From: Chloroflexota bacterium
GTDB taxonomy: Bacteria > Chloroflexota > UBA6077 > SHYK01
DNA: 36,868 nucleotides
Assembly: GCA_009377635.1 (NCBI GenBank)
Contig: WHTR01000024.1
Span: forward strand, 1 to 36,868
Direction of reading: 5' to 3'
Shown here: positions 9,471-18,557 of the stretch, one piece after another
Layout of the letters: each line of letters begins with the position of its first letter
How positions within the stretch are numbered: the stretch's first letter is position 1
The notes under the pieces: model-generated
Databases searched by the model: none
Told to the model about the DNA's origin: nothing
What the model saw: the letters and a program-made list of their open reading frames with translations, nothing else
Translations under genes and position numbers: made by a program

Positions 9471-10634
9471 ATGGCGGATACAGCGCAGGCGAACGCAGCA
9501 ACGACGACCACCAGTGCAATCCTGCAGCAGGTCTCTCTCCGGCAGGCTTCGCCGTACGATGTGTGGATCGAGTCTCTTGGCCTGCCCATCCACACCGGCT
9601 ACTACGTCGAGGACGTGCGCACCATCGAGTTGGGGTGGTGGGAGGAACGGCAGTGCAACACCGCCTTCCTGAAGCTCGCCGGCCAGGAGGGAGTGACGGA
9701 GGCCCGCATCACTGAAATCCCGGCGGGCGCTACGCTCCCACCGGTTCGGTTCGGCCTCGATGAAGTCGTGTACGTGGTGGAGGGAAGGGGTCTTGCCACC
9801 GTCCAGGGGAGGAATGGGCGAGCGGCCAAGACCTTTGAGTGGCAGAAGCACAGCCTCTTCCTGGTCCCTCGGAACTACACGCACCAGTTCAGCAACGTCC
9901 AGGGCAACGCGCCGGCACGGCTCCTCCACTACAACTACCTCCCCACGGCCATGGCGGTCGTTCCCGATCCTGGCTTCTACCTCAGGAGCCCATACGAGGG
10001 GCCAGATGTCGTCAGCGAGCAGGAGGTCGACTTCTACTCCGAGGCGAAGGTCGTCACGCCATCGGGCGACAGCGACAATCGGGGGATGGCCTTCTGGGTG
10101 GGCAACTTCTTCCCCAACATGCGTTCCTGGGACCAGCTGGTGCCCTTTCGCGGGCGCGGCGCGGGCGGCCATGTCGTCTGGATCCGCTACCCGAGCACGA
10201 CCATCACAAACCACATGTCCGTCTTCCCGGCACAGACCTACAAGAAAGCCCACCGGCACGGGCCGGGCGTCGTCATCATCATCCCTGCGGGGGAGGGCTA
10301 CTCGGTCATGTGGCCCGAGGGCCAGGAGAAGGTGTTCATCCCCTGGCACGAGGGCAGCGTGTTCGTCCCCCCCAACCGGTGGTTCCACCAGCATTTCAAC
10401 GTGGGCAGCCAGCCCGGGCGCTACCTCGCCTTCCACGCGCCTCGCAACATGAGCACCTACAGCGAGCGGGTGGAGGACCGGGCCCGGGACCAGATCGAGT
10501 ACCCGGATGAGGACCCGTGGATCCGGGAGACCTTTGGGAAAGAGCTGGCGAAGCGCGGGCTGACGTCGCTCTTGCCCGAGATCGCCTACCAGGAGCGGGA
10601 GTTCGAGTGGGAGTACGGCCAGCAGGGGGACTGA
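9471..10634 (+). CDS. bicupin family protein (two cupin domains)
   Basis: C-terminal KKAHRHGPGVVIIIPAGEGYSVMWPEGQ...SVFVPPNRWFHQHFN; N-terminal cupin-like EVVYVVEGRGLATVQG ... FLVPRNYTHQFSN; SD aaggaaaaggag. Confidence 0.8.
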   Translation: MADTAQANAATTTTSAILQQVSLRQASPYDVWIESLGLPIHTGYYVEDVRTIELGWWEERQCNTAFLKLAGQEGVTEARITEIPAGATLPPVRFGLDEVVYVVEGRGLATVQGRNGRAAKTFEWQKHSLFLVPRNYTHQFSNVQGNAPARLLHYNYLPTAMAVVPDPGFYLRSPYEGPDVVSEQEVDFYSEAKVVTPSGDSDNRGMAFWVGNFFPNMRSWDQLVPFRGRGAGGHVVWIRYPSTTITNHMSVFPAQTYKKAHRHGPGVVIIIPAGEGYSVMWPEGQEKVFIPWHEGSVFVPPNRWFHQHFNVGSQPGRYLAFHAPRNMSTYSERVEDRARDQIEYPDEDPWIRETFGKELAKRGLTSLLPEIAYQEREFEWEYGQQGD

Positions 10635-10733
10635 CAGCCTCGCCCGCGGGCCGGTGAGGGGCAAGATGACTCAGCTGACGCGGACGGGCTACGCCCGCCG
10701 CCAAGTCGTGCTCCGTTGGACAAGGAGGAAAAG

Positions 10734-11921
10734 ATGCTGACCCGAGAGGAAAACGAACGACTGACGCGCGTCGGGCCGGGGACGCCGGCCGGCGAGCTCC
10801 TCCGCCGGTACTGGCATCCGGTGGCCGCGGCCGAGGAGCTGACGGACGACCGGCCCACGAAGTTCGTGCGCATCCTCGGCGAGGACCTCGTGCTGTTCAA
10901 GGACCGGAGCGGCCGGGTCGGCCTGATCGCCGACCACTGCGCGCATCGAGGCGCCTCGCTGCTCTACGGCCGGGTCGAGGAGCGCGGGATCGCCTGCGCG
11001 TATCACGGCTGGCTGTATGACACCGAGGGGAGCTGCCTGGAGTGCCCCGCCGAGCCGGCCGGGAGCATGTTTCATCTGACGGTGAAGCATCGGGCCTACC
11101 CGGTACGGCAGTTCGCGGGGCTGTACTGGACGTACCTGGGACCGCTGCCGGCGCCGGAGATCCCGAGGTACGACGTGTGGGTCCGAACCGACGGATCCCA
11201 GAAGATCGACGTCTACCCCCGGCTCGACTGCAACTGGTTCCAGGCCATGGAGAACTCGGTCGACCCGGCCCACCTCCAGATCCTGCACCAGGACAGCCAG
11301 GGCAGACGAGCTCCGAACACGACCCGGGGCTTCACCGACTCGGTCCTGGGCTTCGACTTCTATGAGGTACCCTACGGCATCATCAAGCGGCGCCAATACG
11401 CAAACGGGAGGATCGACGAGCACCCGGTGATCTTCCCGAACATCCTCCGGGTGGGCAACTGCACGCAGATCCGGGTCCCGATGGACGACACGCACACGAA
11501 CATCTTCTTCGTGCGGTTCGTCCCGCGGGAGATCGCCGGCAACGGGGGCGGGACCGACGACGAATCCGACGTGCGGTACCTCGAGCCCTTCAAGACGCCC
11601 TCGGAGGCGCAGCACCCGTTCACACGATTTCGCATGGACCTGACCCTGGCGCAGGACCACATGGCGTGGGAAACTCAAGGACCCATCGCCGACCGGTCGA
11701 TCGAGCGTCTCGCGACGTCCGACCGCGGCATCGTGCTCCTGCGGCAGATCATGGTGCGCGAGATCGACCGGGTGCATCAGGGAACCGACCCGCTGGGCGT
11801 CGTCCGTGACCCGAACCACCCGATGATCGACACGCACCTGAGCGAGTCGCTGGAGGAGTTGATGGAGCGCGGCTACGCCGGCACGGCGGAGCTACTGCCG
11901 GAAGCCGCCCGGGCGCAGTAG
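10734..11921 (+). CDS. Rieske [2Fe-2S] aromatic ring-hydroxylating oxygenase alpha subunit (phthalate 4,5-dioxygenase-like)
   Basis: Rieske ligands CAHRGASL...CAYHGW; mononuclear iron motif ENSVDPAHLQILH; SD caaggagg precedes ATG at 10734. Confidence 0.92.
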   Translation: MLTREENERLTRVGPGTPAGELLRRYWHPVAAAEELTDDRPTKFVRILGEDLVLFKDRSGRVGLIADHCAHRGASLLYGRVEERGIACAYHGWLYDTEGSCLECPAEPAGSMFHLTVKHRAYPVRQFAGLYWTYLGPLPAPEIPRYDVWVRTDGSQKIDVYPRLDCNWFQAMENSVDPAHLQILHQDSQGRRAPNTTRGFTDSVLGFDFYEVPYGIIKRRQYANGRIDEHPVIFPNILRVGNCTQIRVPMDDTHTNIFFVRFVPREIAGNGGGTDDESDVRYLEPFKTPSEAQHPFTRFRMDLTLAQDHMAWETQGPIADRSIERLATSDRGIVLLRQIMVREIDRVHQGTDPLGVVRDPNHPMIDTHLSESLEELMERGYAGTAELLPEAARAQ

Positions 11922-11953
11922 CGCTCGCGCGTCGGCTCCCGTCTCTCGCAAAG

Positions 11954-11981
11954 GGGCATCCCCGGTGTCGGGGGAGTGCCC
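11954..11981 (+). terminator. possible hairpin terminator after Rieske oxygenase gene
   Basis: gggcatccccggtgtcgggggagtgccc folds as GGGCA/TGCCC plus CCCC/GGGG with an internal bulge; no T-tract. Confidence 0.3.
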
Positions 11982-12113
11982 TCGTGAGTCGCTGCTGTTC
12001 GATCGGGACTGCTGGTCGTGCTGGGGAACGCTGGATTGGGGTGTACCGTCCTATTGGCCATGGTACTACAATCCCTGGTGATTTCGCCCGGGCAGTCTAA
12101 GGAGAGCATCACA

Positions 12114-12485
12114 GTGAATGCCCGGCCTCTGGTTGTCGTGCTGATACTCGTGCTCGCTCTTATCGCCGCGTTCGCGATACCCGTGATGCTGATCGGCACT
12201 GGCCTGGATGAGTACGAGGGAGAGGAGCGAGTCGCCGGCGCATACGCAATTGTGGCTGCACGGTTCGGGTGCCTGGAGTCGATCGACCGATTCCTCGTGC
12301 TCGAGATGAAGGTGACGAAAGTGGAGCCAACAAGCCCCGTCTCAGGAGACGGTGGACGAGTTCGATACCGCTCGGAACTCACGATGCTCACCCTTTTCGG
12401 GATTCCGGTTGGGACCGTCTCGGTTGAGGGCGGCTCTATTCGATGCTTCCGGTACATACTCGGGCCTCCGGCGCCATCTCGGTAG
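12114..12485 (+). CDS. small hypothetical protein with N-terminal transmembrane/signal segment
   Basis: GTG at 12114 with upstream taaggag; VNARPLVVVLILVLALIAAFAIPVMLIGTG hydrophobic N-terminus; ORF open from 12018. Confidence 0.6.
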   Translation: MNARPLVVVLILVLALIAAFAIPVMLIGTGLDEYEGEERVAGAYAIVAARFGCLESIDRFLVLEMKVTKVEPTSPVSGDGGRVRYRSELTMLTLFGIPVGTVSVEGGSIRCFRYILGPPAPSR

Positions 12486-12640
12486 CACACGGGGAATCGA
12501 CCTAGCTAGGCTTTGTCCATTGCACGCGGCAAAGGCGAGGGTATTGGAGAGGCGGTGGAGGAGCGAGCGAGGGGCGTCGCTATGCCGTCGCATCCGTCAA
12601 TGTGAACGCGATTCCCGGCGACGAGAGCTCGCGGAGCACC

Positions 12641-12898
12641 TCACGGCTGATCCAGGATGTCGTGGCTGCCGACCCGTCGGAGAATGCAGGTCTGCTCCGC
12701 GAGCTCAAGCGTCAGCCGATGGGAACGCGTAATACGCACCTCCCAGATTCCATCAGTCCCTCGAACGCGCTTGAAACCGAGGGACGGATGACGTGGATTG
12801 GCGAGCAGCAGAGCGAGCTGCTTGTCCACACGGTCCTTTACGGCCTCGGGCAGCCGTGCGTAGTCACGATCGAAGGGGCGAGTCGTTTGGAAATTCAT
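12641..12898 (-). CDS. RelE/ParE-superfamily type II toxin
   Basis: 85 aa; GFKRVRGTDGIWEVRITRSHRLTLELAEQTCILRRVGSHDIL resembles RelE-like mRNA interferases; 4-nt overlap with upstream AbrB-like ORF. Confidence 0.8.
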   Translation of the reverse strand: MNFQTTRPFDRDYARLPEAVKDRVDKQLALLLANPRHPSLGFKRVRGTDGIWEVRITRSHRLTLELAEQTCILRRVGSHDILDQP

Positions 12899-13173
12899 CG
12901 ACTGCGGAGATGTCTCACCAAGTCCTCCGTCGAGTCAAACGGCCCAGATACCTCGCCGCTGGTTATCGCGTCGCTCGCCTCCCGTTCGCGTGCCTGCCAC
13001 GCTTCGGTCCAGAACCACGCCTGGTCTCGAGGAATGAGTTTTTGCGGAACCAGCCGGACCCCGTCCGGTTCCAGTTGGACTTCGAGCAAATCGCCGGGCT
13101 CAAGGCCGAGTGCGTCAAAGGCCTCCCGAGGAATCGTGATCTGATGCTTCGGTCCGATCCGGGTGACTGCCAA
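12895..13173 (-). CDS. AbrB/MazE (SpoVT-AbrB) family antitoxin
   Basis: MAVTRIGPKHQITIPREAFDALGLEPGDLLEVQLEPDGVRLVPQ swapped-hairpin signature; TTG start, SD aaggag. Confidence 0.85.
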   Translation of the reverse strand: MAVTRIGPKHQITIPREAFDALGLEPGDLLEVQLEPDGVRLVPQKLIPRDQAWFWTEAWQAREREASDAITSGEVSGPFDSTEDLVRHLRSR

Positions 13174-13329
13174 AGACCTTTCTCCTTACTTTCTTACATT
13201 CGGAATCTTAATATAGTCAGCCTCGCCCGAGCAACAGGAGGCTTCCTTGATGTGCGGCTCTCGGGCCCGGCACAACATCGATTTCAGGGGCGATGCCGTG
13301 CGGTAGGGATCAGCGGTCCGGCAAGAAGG

Positions 13330-13959
13330 TCACTCGCCTTCAGTTCCTTGTTTGGGGCCGGCTGCATCCGGGGAGATCACACGAGAACTGACAGATAACC
13401 CCACACGCGTCCCCGTTCGCAGCGCAAACACGAAACGCGCCGCCGCGAGAACCAGCGCGTCCACGAGGGCAAAGACCGCCCCGACGATCGCACCGACGAT
13501 GAAGGCGACGGAAAAGGCGATCAGCAGTGCGCCCGCGCCGACGAAGAGAAACTGGAGCGCCTCCACCAAGATCCGTGGTCCTCGATCGAGTCCCATCCGG
13601 GCCATCCCAGCGATCTGCACAGGGACTGCGACAATGACCAAGATGACAGCCGGGACCAGCAGCAACAAGACCCCCGTGACACCTCCCCAGCCGAGGCCTC
13701 GGGACAGCAGCTCGCCCGGATCGCGGACCGCCAATTCACGCCATTCCACGCCCCTCAGGGCACGCCGCGTGGTCCACTCCGTCACGACCCACAGCAGCCC
13801 ATAGATTGCCAGCCCGAGGAGGGTGTTCAGGCCGCCGAGCAGGTCATCGAGGCCGCCCGCACGGTACAGGGCCACAACGATCGTCAGCACGAAGAGCCCC
13901 GCGTGAAACGTCCCCAGCGCCCAATCCAGCAGTCGGTTTCCGGGTGGCAGATCAGCCAT
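13330..13959 (-). CDS. multi-pass membrane protein of unknown function
   Basis: 209 aa with several hydrophobic segments (FVLTIVVALYRAG, GVLLLLVPAVILVIVAV, LLIAFSVAFIVGAIVGAVFALVDALV); overlaps the upstream gene by 8 nt. Confidence 0.65.
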   Translation of the reverse strand: MADLPPGNRLLDWALGTFHAGLFVLTIVVALYRAGGLDDLLGGLNTLLGLAIYGLLWVVTEWTTRRALRGVEWRELAVRDPGELLSRGLGWGGVTGVLLLLVPAVILVIVAVPVQIAGMARMGLDRGPRILVEALQFLFVGAGALLIAFSVAFIVGAIVGAVFALVDALVLAAARFVFALRTGTRVGLSVSSRVISPDAAGPKQGTEGE

Positions 13960-14419
13960 GGGCGAGCGCCAGTGCCATCAGGACAACGAGCACCGATAGC
14001 ACGACCGTGGCGCCGTACGAGGTCCGCATCACGGCGAGGGCTTTCCCCGATTCCGATCGTCGCGAGTCGGCATGCAGGACAGCCGTCAGGATCGTCCGGA
14101 GCACCGACCCCAGCATGAGGATCGCCGCGAGCATCAGCTTGATCGTGAGCTTCTGCCCCCAGCTCGTTTCCGGCCCCGGCAGGCTTCGGCCCAGCACCCC
14201 CAGGTTACCGACTCCCGTCATAATGAGCAGGCCCATGGCTGCCCAGAAGAGCCACTCGTAACGGACGGCGACGTCCAGGCCATTCCGCACATCTGTGCCG
14301 GATCGGGGAATGTTCGCCAGACTCATCCAGACGAGCACGGAGCCGCCCAGCAGAACAGCCATCGAAGCCACGTGCACGAATCGAATCGCGAAGCTCACAG
14401 CGGTCTGATCGATGACCAT
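13952..14419 (-). CDS. CopD-like/DUF membrane protein
   Basis: ATG at 14419 with SD aaggagg; FAIRFVHVASMAVLLGGSVLVWMSL...LLIMTGVGNLGVLGRS...KLMLAAILMLGSVLRTILTAVLHADSRR resembles CopD-type 4-TM proteins. Confidence 0.65.
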   Translation of the reverse strand: MVIDQTAVSFAIRFVHVASMAVLLGGSVLVWMSLANIPRSGTDVRNGLDVAVRYEWLFWAAMGLLIMTGVGNLGVLGRSLPGPETSWGQKLTIKLMLAAILMLGSVLRTILTAVLHADSRRSESGKALAVMRTSYGATVVLSVLVVLMALALAHG

Positions 14420-14568
14420 TACGCTGTCCTCCTTCCTGCGAGCTGATTCGACGCGGCCCGCAACACCGACAGAACCGTCCACGCCCGTGCCCGATCTGGC
14501 TCGCTGGTCTCGGGTCGTATCGTCTGGCCCCCTACAATGCTGCATCCGAACGCGCACGCTCGGGGAGG

Positions 14569-16278
14569 GTGATGGAGACGCAGGGCCTGCTTGCCACGCT
14601 GGTCATCGCCTCGTTGGCGGCACTTCTTGGAGGTGCGCTCGCCGCACGGCTCGGCCAGTCTGTCATTATCGGCTACATCCTTGCCGGTGTGGCCATTGGG
14701 CCCTTCACACCGGGGCCGGTCGGGGACATCACTACCGTTCAGGCCCTGGCAGACATTGGGGTGATCTTCCTGATGTTCGCCATCGGTGTGCAGCTGTCGC
14801 TCCGGAACCTTCTGTCCGCAGGCCGGATCGCCATAGCCGGCGCATCAATTCAGCTCGTCACAACGATCGGCATCGGCTACTGGGCCGCGCTCTCCCTTGG
14901 CTGGACCCCGCTGGAGGCTATCTTTCTCGGCGCCGTCATCGCAATCTCCTCCAGCGTGGTGATGACCAAGGTGCTGGCGGAGCGAGCGGAAACGGACACG
15001 ACGCATGGGCGCATTGCCATTGCGTGGAGCACAGTCCAAGACCTCGCGACGGTTGTGCTCATGATCGTCCTTACCGCGCTCTCTGCCGCCGGCGCGAACG
15101 TCGGGGGTGATCTCCTCTGGGCCGCCGTAAAGTCTGCCGTCTTCCTGGGACTGGTCGTCCCCCTGGGATATATCGTGCTCCCCCGACTGTTCCAGCAGAT
15201 CGCCGCGCTGCGCAATCGCGAGGTCTTCGTCCTCGCGATCGGTGCGGTCGCCCTCGGAACCGCGTTCGGCGCGACGTTCTTCGGACTCTCGGTCGCGCTC
15301 GGCGCGTTCATCGCCGGCATCGTGGTCAGCGAGTCCGACCTTTCGCACCAGATCCTGGGAGAGATCGCGCCCCTCCGAGACATCTTTGCCGGGCTGTTCT
15401 TCGTGTCGGTGGGCATGCTGGCGAACCCTCTCTATGTGGCGGAGAACCTCGCCCTCGTACTTGTGGGGATCCTGCTCATTGTGGTCGTCAAGGGGGCGAT
15501 CAGCGGACTCATCATCGCTCTCGCGCGGTGCCCTATTCGAACGGCGATCCTGGGCGGGATCCTCCTCGGTCAGTCGGCAGAGTTCTCCTTCTTGCTGGCC
15601 CGCCTCGGCGCCGACCTCGGGGCGATCTCATCAGGATCATTCAGCCTCATGCTCACCGCCGCAGTTGTGAGCATCGTGCTCTCACCGCCCCTGTATGGGG
15701 CATTCGCAGGGCGGCTCTCCCGGGTCGACATGCGCCTGCCGCTGAGCGATGCGCCGCGTCAAGCGCAGCCCATGCCGGCCGACCCACCCAGAGGCCATGC
15801 CGTGCTCTGCGGTTACGGACGGGTGGGGGGCGTCATCGGGGCAGCGCTGTTGCGCCGCGGCTTCCGCATTTTCGTCATCGAGGAGAACCACGCCGTGGTC
15901 CGACGTCTCCGGGCTGACGGCGTGCCCGCCCTGCTAGGCAACGCGGCGAACCGGGTCCTGCTGGATCAGACCAACCTGAAAGATGCCCGGCTGCTGATTG
16001 TCGCGATCCCGGACCCGTTGGCCGCGCGCCAGGTGGTCGACCATGCCCGGGCGGTCAATGCGCGGTTGGACATCGTCGTGCGCACCCATACCGGCGAGCA
16101 GGCGGCGTTCATGCGGAGTCGAGGCGTCGCCGAGACGGTCATGGGAGAGACGGAGCTCGCCCTCGAGATGACGCGGCATGCGCTCCGGCGATTCGGCGTG
16201 AGCGCCGCCGAAGCCCAGGCGGCCATCGGCAGGCTCCGCGACCGCCTGTCAGCAGGGGAGACGGTGGAGGAGCGGTAG
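14569..16278 (+). CDS. CPA2-family monovalent cation:proton antiporter with TrkA-N domain (Kef/YbaL-like)
   Basis: LATLVIASLAALLGGALAARLGQSVIIGYILAGVAIGP; FFGLSVALGAFIAGIVVSESDLSHQILGEIAPLRDIFAGLFFVSVGM; GHAVLCGYGRVGGVIGAALLRRGF Rossmann motif. GTG at 14569 or ATG at 14572. Confidence 0.92.
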   Translation: MMETQGLLATLVIASLAALLGGALAARLGQSVIIGYILAGVAIGPFTPGPVGDITTVQALADIGVIFLMFAIGVQLSLRNLLSAGRIAIAGASIQLVTTIGIGYWAALSLGWTPLEAIFLGAVIAISSSVVMTKVLAERAETDTTHGRIAIAWSTVQDLATVVLMIVLTALSAAGANVGGDLLWAAVKSAVFLGLVVPLGYIVLPRLFQQIAALRNREVFVLAIGAVALGTAFGATFFGLSVALGAFIAGIVVSESDLSHQILGEIAPLRDIFAGLFFVSVGMLANPLYVAENLALVLVGILLIVVVKGAISGLIIALARCPIRTAILGGILLGQSAEFSFLLARLGADLGAISSGSFSLMLTAAVVSIVLSPPLYGAFAGRLSRVDMRLPLSDAPRQAQPMPADPPRGHAVLCGYGRVGGVIGAALLRRGFRIFVIEENHAVVRRLRADGVPALLGNAANRVLLDQTNLKDARLLIVAIPDPLAARQVVDHARAVNARLDIVVRTHTGEQAAFMRSRGVAETVMGETELALEMTRHALRRFGVSAAEAQAAIGRLRDRLSAGETVEER

Positions 16279-16555
16279 GGCGCGGCGAGGCGATAGGACC
16301 CCCACCGGCATCGTCTCGTCGATAGATCTGCTCGGACAATCTATTGGACGTAACACTATGCGCCCTATACCATGGGTGCGGCATGCGGCCGTCAGGACCG
16401 GGTCACCGGTGGCATGTATCGTCGGGGGCGTCGACATCGCGTCAGAAAACCGAATCTCCGTGGACTCGCGCATGGCGGAGCCGTTGGACCTGTGGGAGCA
16501 GCGGATGCTCGTACGTTTCCGGGACCAGGCGCTAGAACCCCGGCCGCAAAGCCCC

Positions 16556-16642
16556 GTCATCCTGAGGAGCGCAGCGACGAAGGATCTCTCGTGACCGCCA
16601 ACTTACGCTTAAGGGGAGATCCTTCGCTTCGCTCAGGATGAC
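16556..16642. repeat. dispersed palindromic repeat (REP/MITE-like; spurious translations contain 'HPEERSDEGS' and 'VILSEAKDL')
   Basis: Left arm gtcatcctgaggagcgcagcgacgaaggatctc, right arm gagatccttcgcttcgctcaggatgac; interrupted palindrome with gtcatcctgag and gaaggatctc conserved at both ends. Confidence 0.85.
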
Positions 16643-16767
16643 AGAAGGCGTTTTCGGCCGCGCCTCTAGGGAGGTCTTCGATGTCAGGCCGGCATTCGAC
16701 CGAAGGACATCGCGAACGCGGGACCGCGGCCGCTGCGTCTCCGCGGACACCGAACGGAGGGAGATCG

Positions 16768-18516
16768 GTGTCAGCCAGAGGTCCCGAGCGGCGACATCGA
16801 CCGCCGGGCGCGCCGGCCACAGCGCTATCCGTAATCGCCGGGCTCGCGATCCTCGTCACGGCAGCGTGCGCACCCGGCGCCCAGGGTCCGGGCCAGCAGA
16901 TGCCTCCCGGGGGCGCGTCGGCTCCAACACTGCTCACCATGGGGATCATTGCCGACGCCGAGCCGACTGGTCCGGAGTTTGCCTTCGGCAACATCTCCGC
17001 AGGTGCGTCCGAATCCAAGTATCTCCTCCACGCACCCCTCACGATCTACAACGACAGGGCCCAGCTCGAGCCCCGTGTCGCGCAGAGCATTCCCACGCTC
17101 GAGAATGGCGACTGGACCGTGTCGCCCGACGGTCGCATGGAAGTGACCTGGCGGCTACGCCCCGACGTGAAATGGCACGATGGTACGGCAATGACCGCCG
17201 ACGACCTGGTCTTCGGCTACCGGGTCGCCAGGGATCCCGAACTGGCCGTGGCGACCAGATCGATCAAGGATGTTGACGAGGTGGTCGCGACAGACCCCCA
17301 CACGGTGGTTGTGCGCTGGAAGCAGGTTTTTATCTATGCTAACGAGATGGGCCTCAACGCCATCCCGCCGCTGCCCCGGCATCTGATGGAGCCCCTCTAC
17401 GACGAGAGTGATCCCCAAGCGTTTGAAGCGAGCCCCTATTGGTCCGACCAGTGGGTCGGTCTCGGCCCGTACCGGATGCAGGAGTATGTTCGCGGAAGCT
17501 TCATCGACACGGTCGCTTTCGACGACTACTTCCTGGGCCGGCCCCAGATCGACCGCATCCGGATCCAGTTCATCGGTGATACACGGTCGCTCATCGTGAC
17601 CACGATGGCCGGCGACATCGACGTCGTGCCCGTCGGCTCCATGAAGGCGGAAGAGGCCTTCACGCTCAAGACCGAGTGGGAGGCCGCGGGAGCCGGAAGC
17701 GTCATCATCAGCAACAACAAGCTGCGGAATGCCGACCTGAATTGGCGCGATCCTTCCGCGCCGTGGGTGCAGGACGTGCGTATCCGGCAGGCCATGGTGC
17801 TCCTGTTGGATCGGCAGAATCAGGTGGAGACCCTCCACAATGGGCTATCAGCCGTGGACGACATCTTCTTCCCACGGGAGCATCCCGCCTACCAGCTCGC
17901 GAAGCAGCGCGGGCTGCCGGATCTCTCCTACGACGTGGACAAGGCCCACCGTCTGTTTCAGGACGCGGGTCTGACGCGAGGCCCGGACGGCGTCTACCAG
18001 TCGCAGACCGGCGCGCCCTTCGCCCTCGACGTATCAGCGACGGGCGATATCAATACGAACATCCAGGAGATGCTGGTCATCTCGAACGCCTGGCAGCAAG
18101 CGGGCATGCAGCCGAACAACATCGTGATCACGTCCGACAAGGACAAGGACGAGGTTCGGGGCAGGTCGCAGGGTGCCGTGCTGACGAGCACCGCGCTGGG
18201 ATACACATCCTTCAACGGATACATCACCGACGAGATTCGCTCGGAGTCGACACGCTGGAAGGGTGCGAACATCGGCGGCTACACGAACTCCAACTACGAC
18301 CAGCTCCGGGAGCGGGTCTTTGGCACAGTCGCCGCAACGGAGCGGGACCAGATCGCCGCCGACCTCATCAAGTTTCAGCTCGACAACATGGTCTATCTCC
18401 CGCTCGCCTATAGCCCCGATGTCGCGGCAAGCGCGAAGACGGTTCGCGGGGTCACGGGCACGCTCCCCGACCAGCGACTCACGTCGTGGAACGCCCATCT
18501 ATGGGAGAAGAGCTAG
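16768..18516 (+). CDS. ABC transporter substrate-binding lipoprotein, family 5
   Basis: LAILVTAACAPG lipobox; WRLRPDVKWHDGTAMTADDLVFGYRV; GTG at 16768 with ggagggag SD; alternative ATG at 16681. Confidence 0.88.
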   Translation: MSARGPERRHRPPGAPATALSVIAGLAILVTAACAPGAQGPGQQMPPGGASAPTLLTMGIIADAEPTGPEFAFGNISAGASESKYLLHAPLTIYNDRAQLEPRVAQSIPTLENGDWTVSPDGRMEVTWRLRPDVKWHDGTAMTADDLVFGYRVARDPELAVATRSIKDVDEVVATDPHTVVVRWKQVFIYANEMGLNAIPPLPRHLMEPLYDESDPQAFEASPYWSDQWVGLGPYRMQEYVRGSFIDTVAFDDYFLGRPQIDRIRIQFIGDTRSLIVTTMAGDIDVVPVGSMKAEEAFTLKTEWEAAGAGSVIISNNKLRNADLNWRDPSAPWVQDVRIRQAMVLLLDRQNQVETLHNGLSAVDDIFFPREHPAYQLAKQRGLPDLSYDVDKAHRLFQDAGLTRGPDGVYQSQTGAPFALDVSATGDINTNIQEMLVISNAWQQAGMQPNNIVITSDKDKDEVRGRSQGAVLTSTALGYTSFNGYITDEIRSESTRWKGANIGGYTNSNYDQLRERVFGTVAATERDQIAADLIKFQLDNMVYLPLAYSPDVAASAKTVRGVTGTLPDQRLTSWNAHLWEKS

Positions 18517-18557
18517 GACGCGAACACGTCCCATCGTCGCAGAGGAGGAATGACCGC

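Noticed and set aside
12602-13144. 180-aa plus-strand ORF opposite the toxin-antitoxin pair
   Set aside because: Antisense to AbrB- and RelE-like genes with clear motifs.
16372-16641. 89-aa ORF ending in HPEERSDEGS...GDPSLRSG and neighbouring small ORFs
   Set aside because: Translation of the palindromic repeat, a known type of spurious protein.
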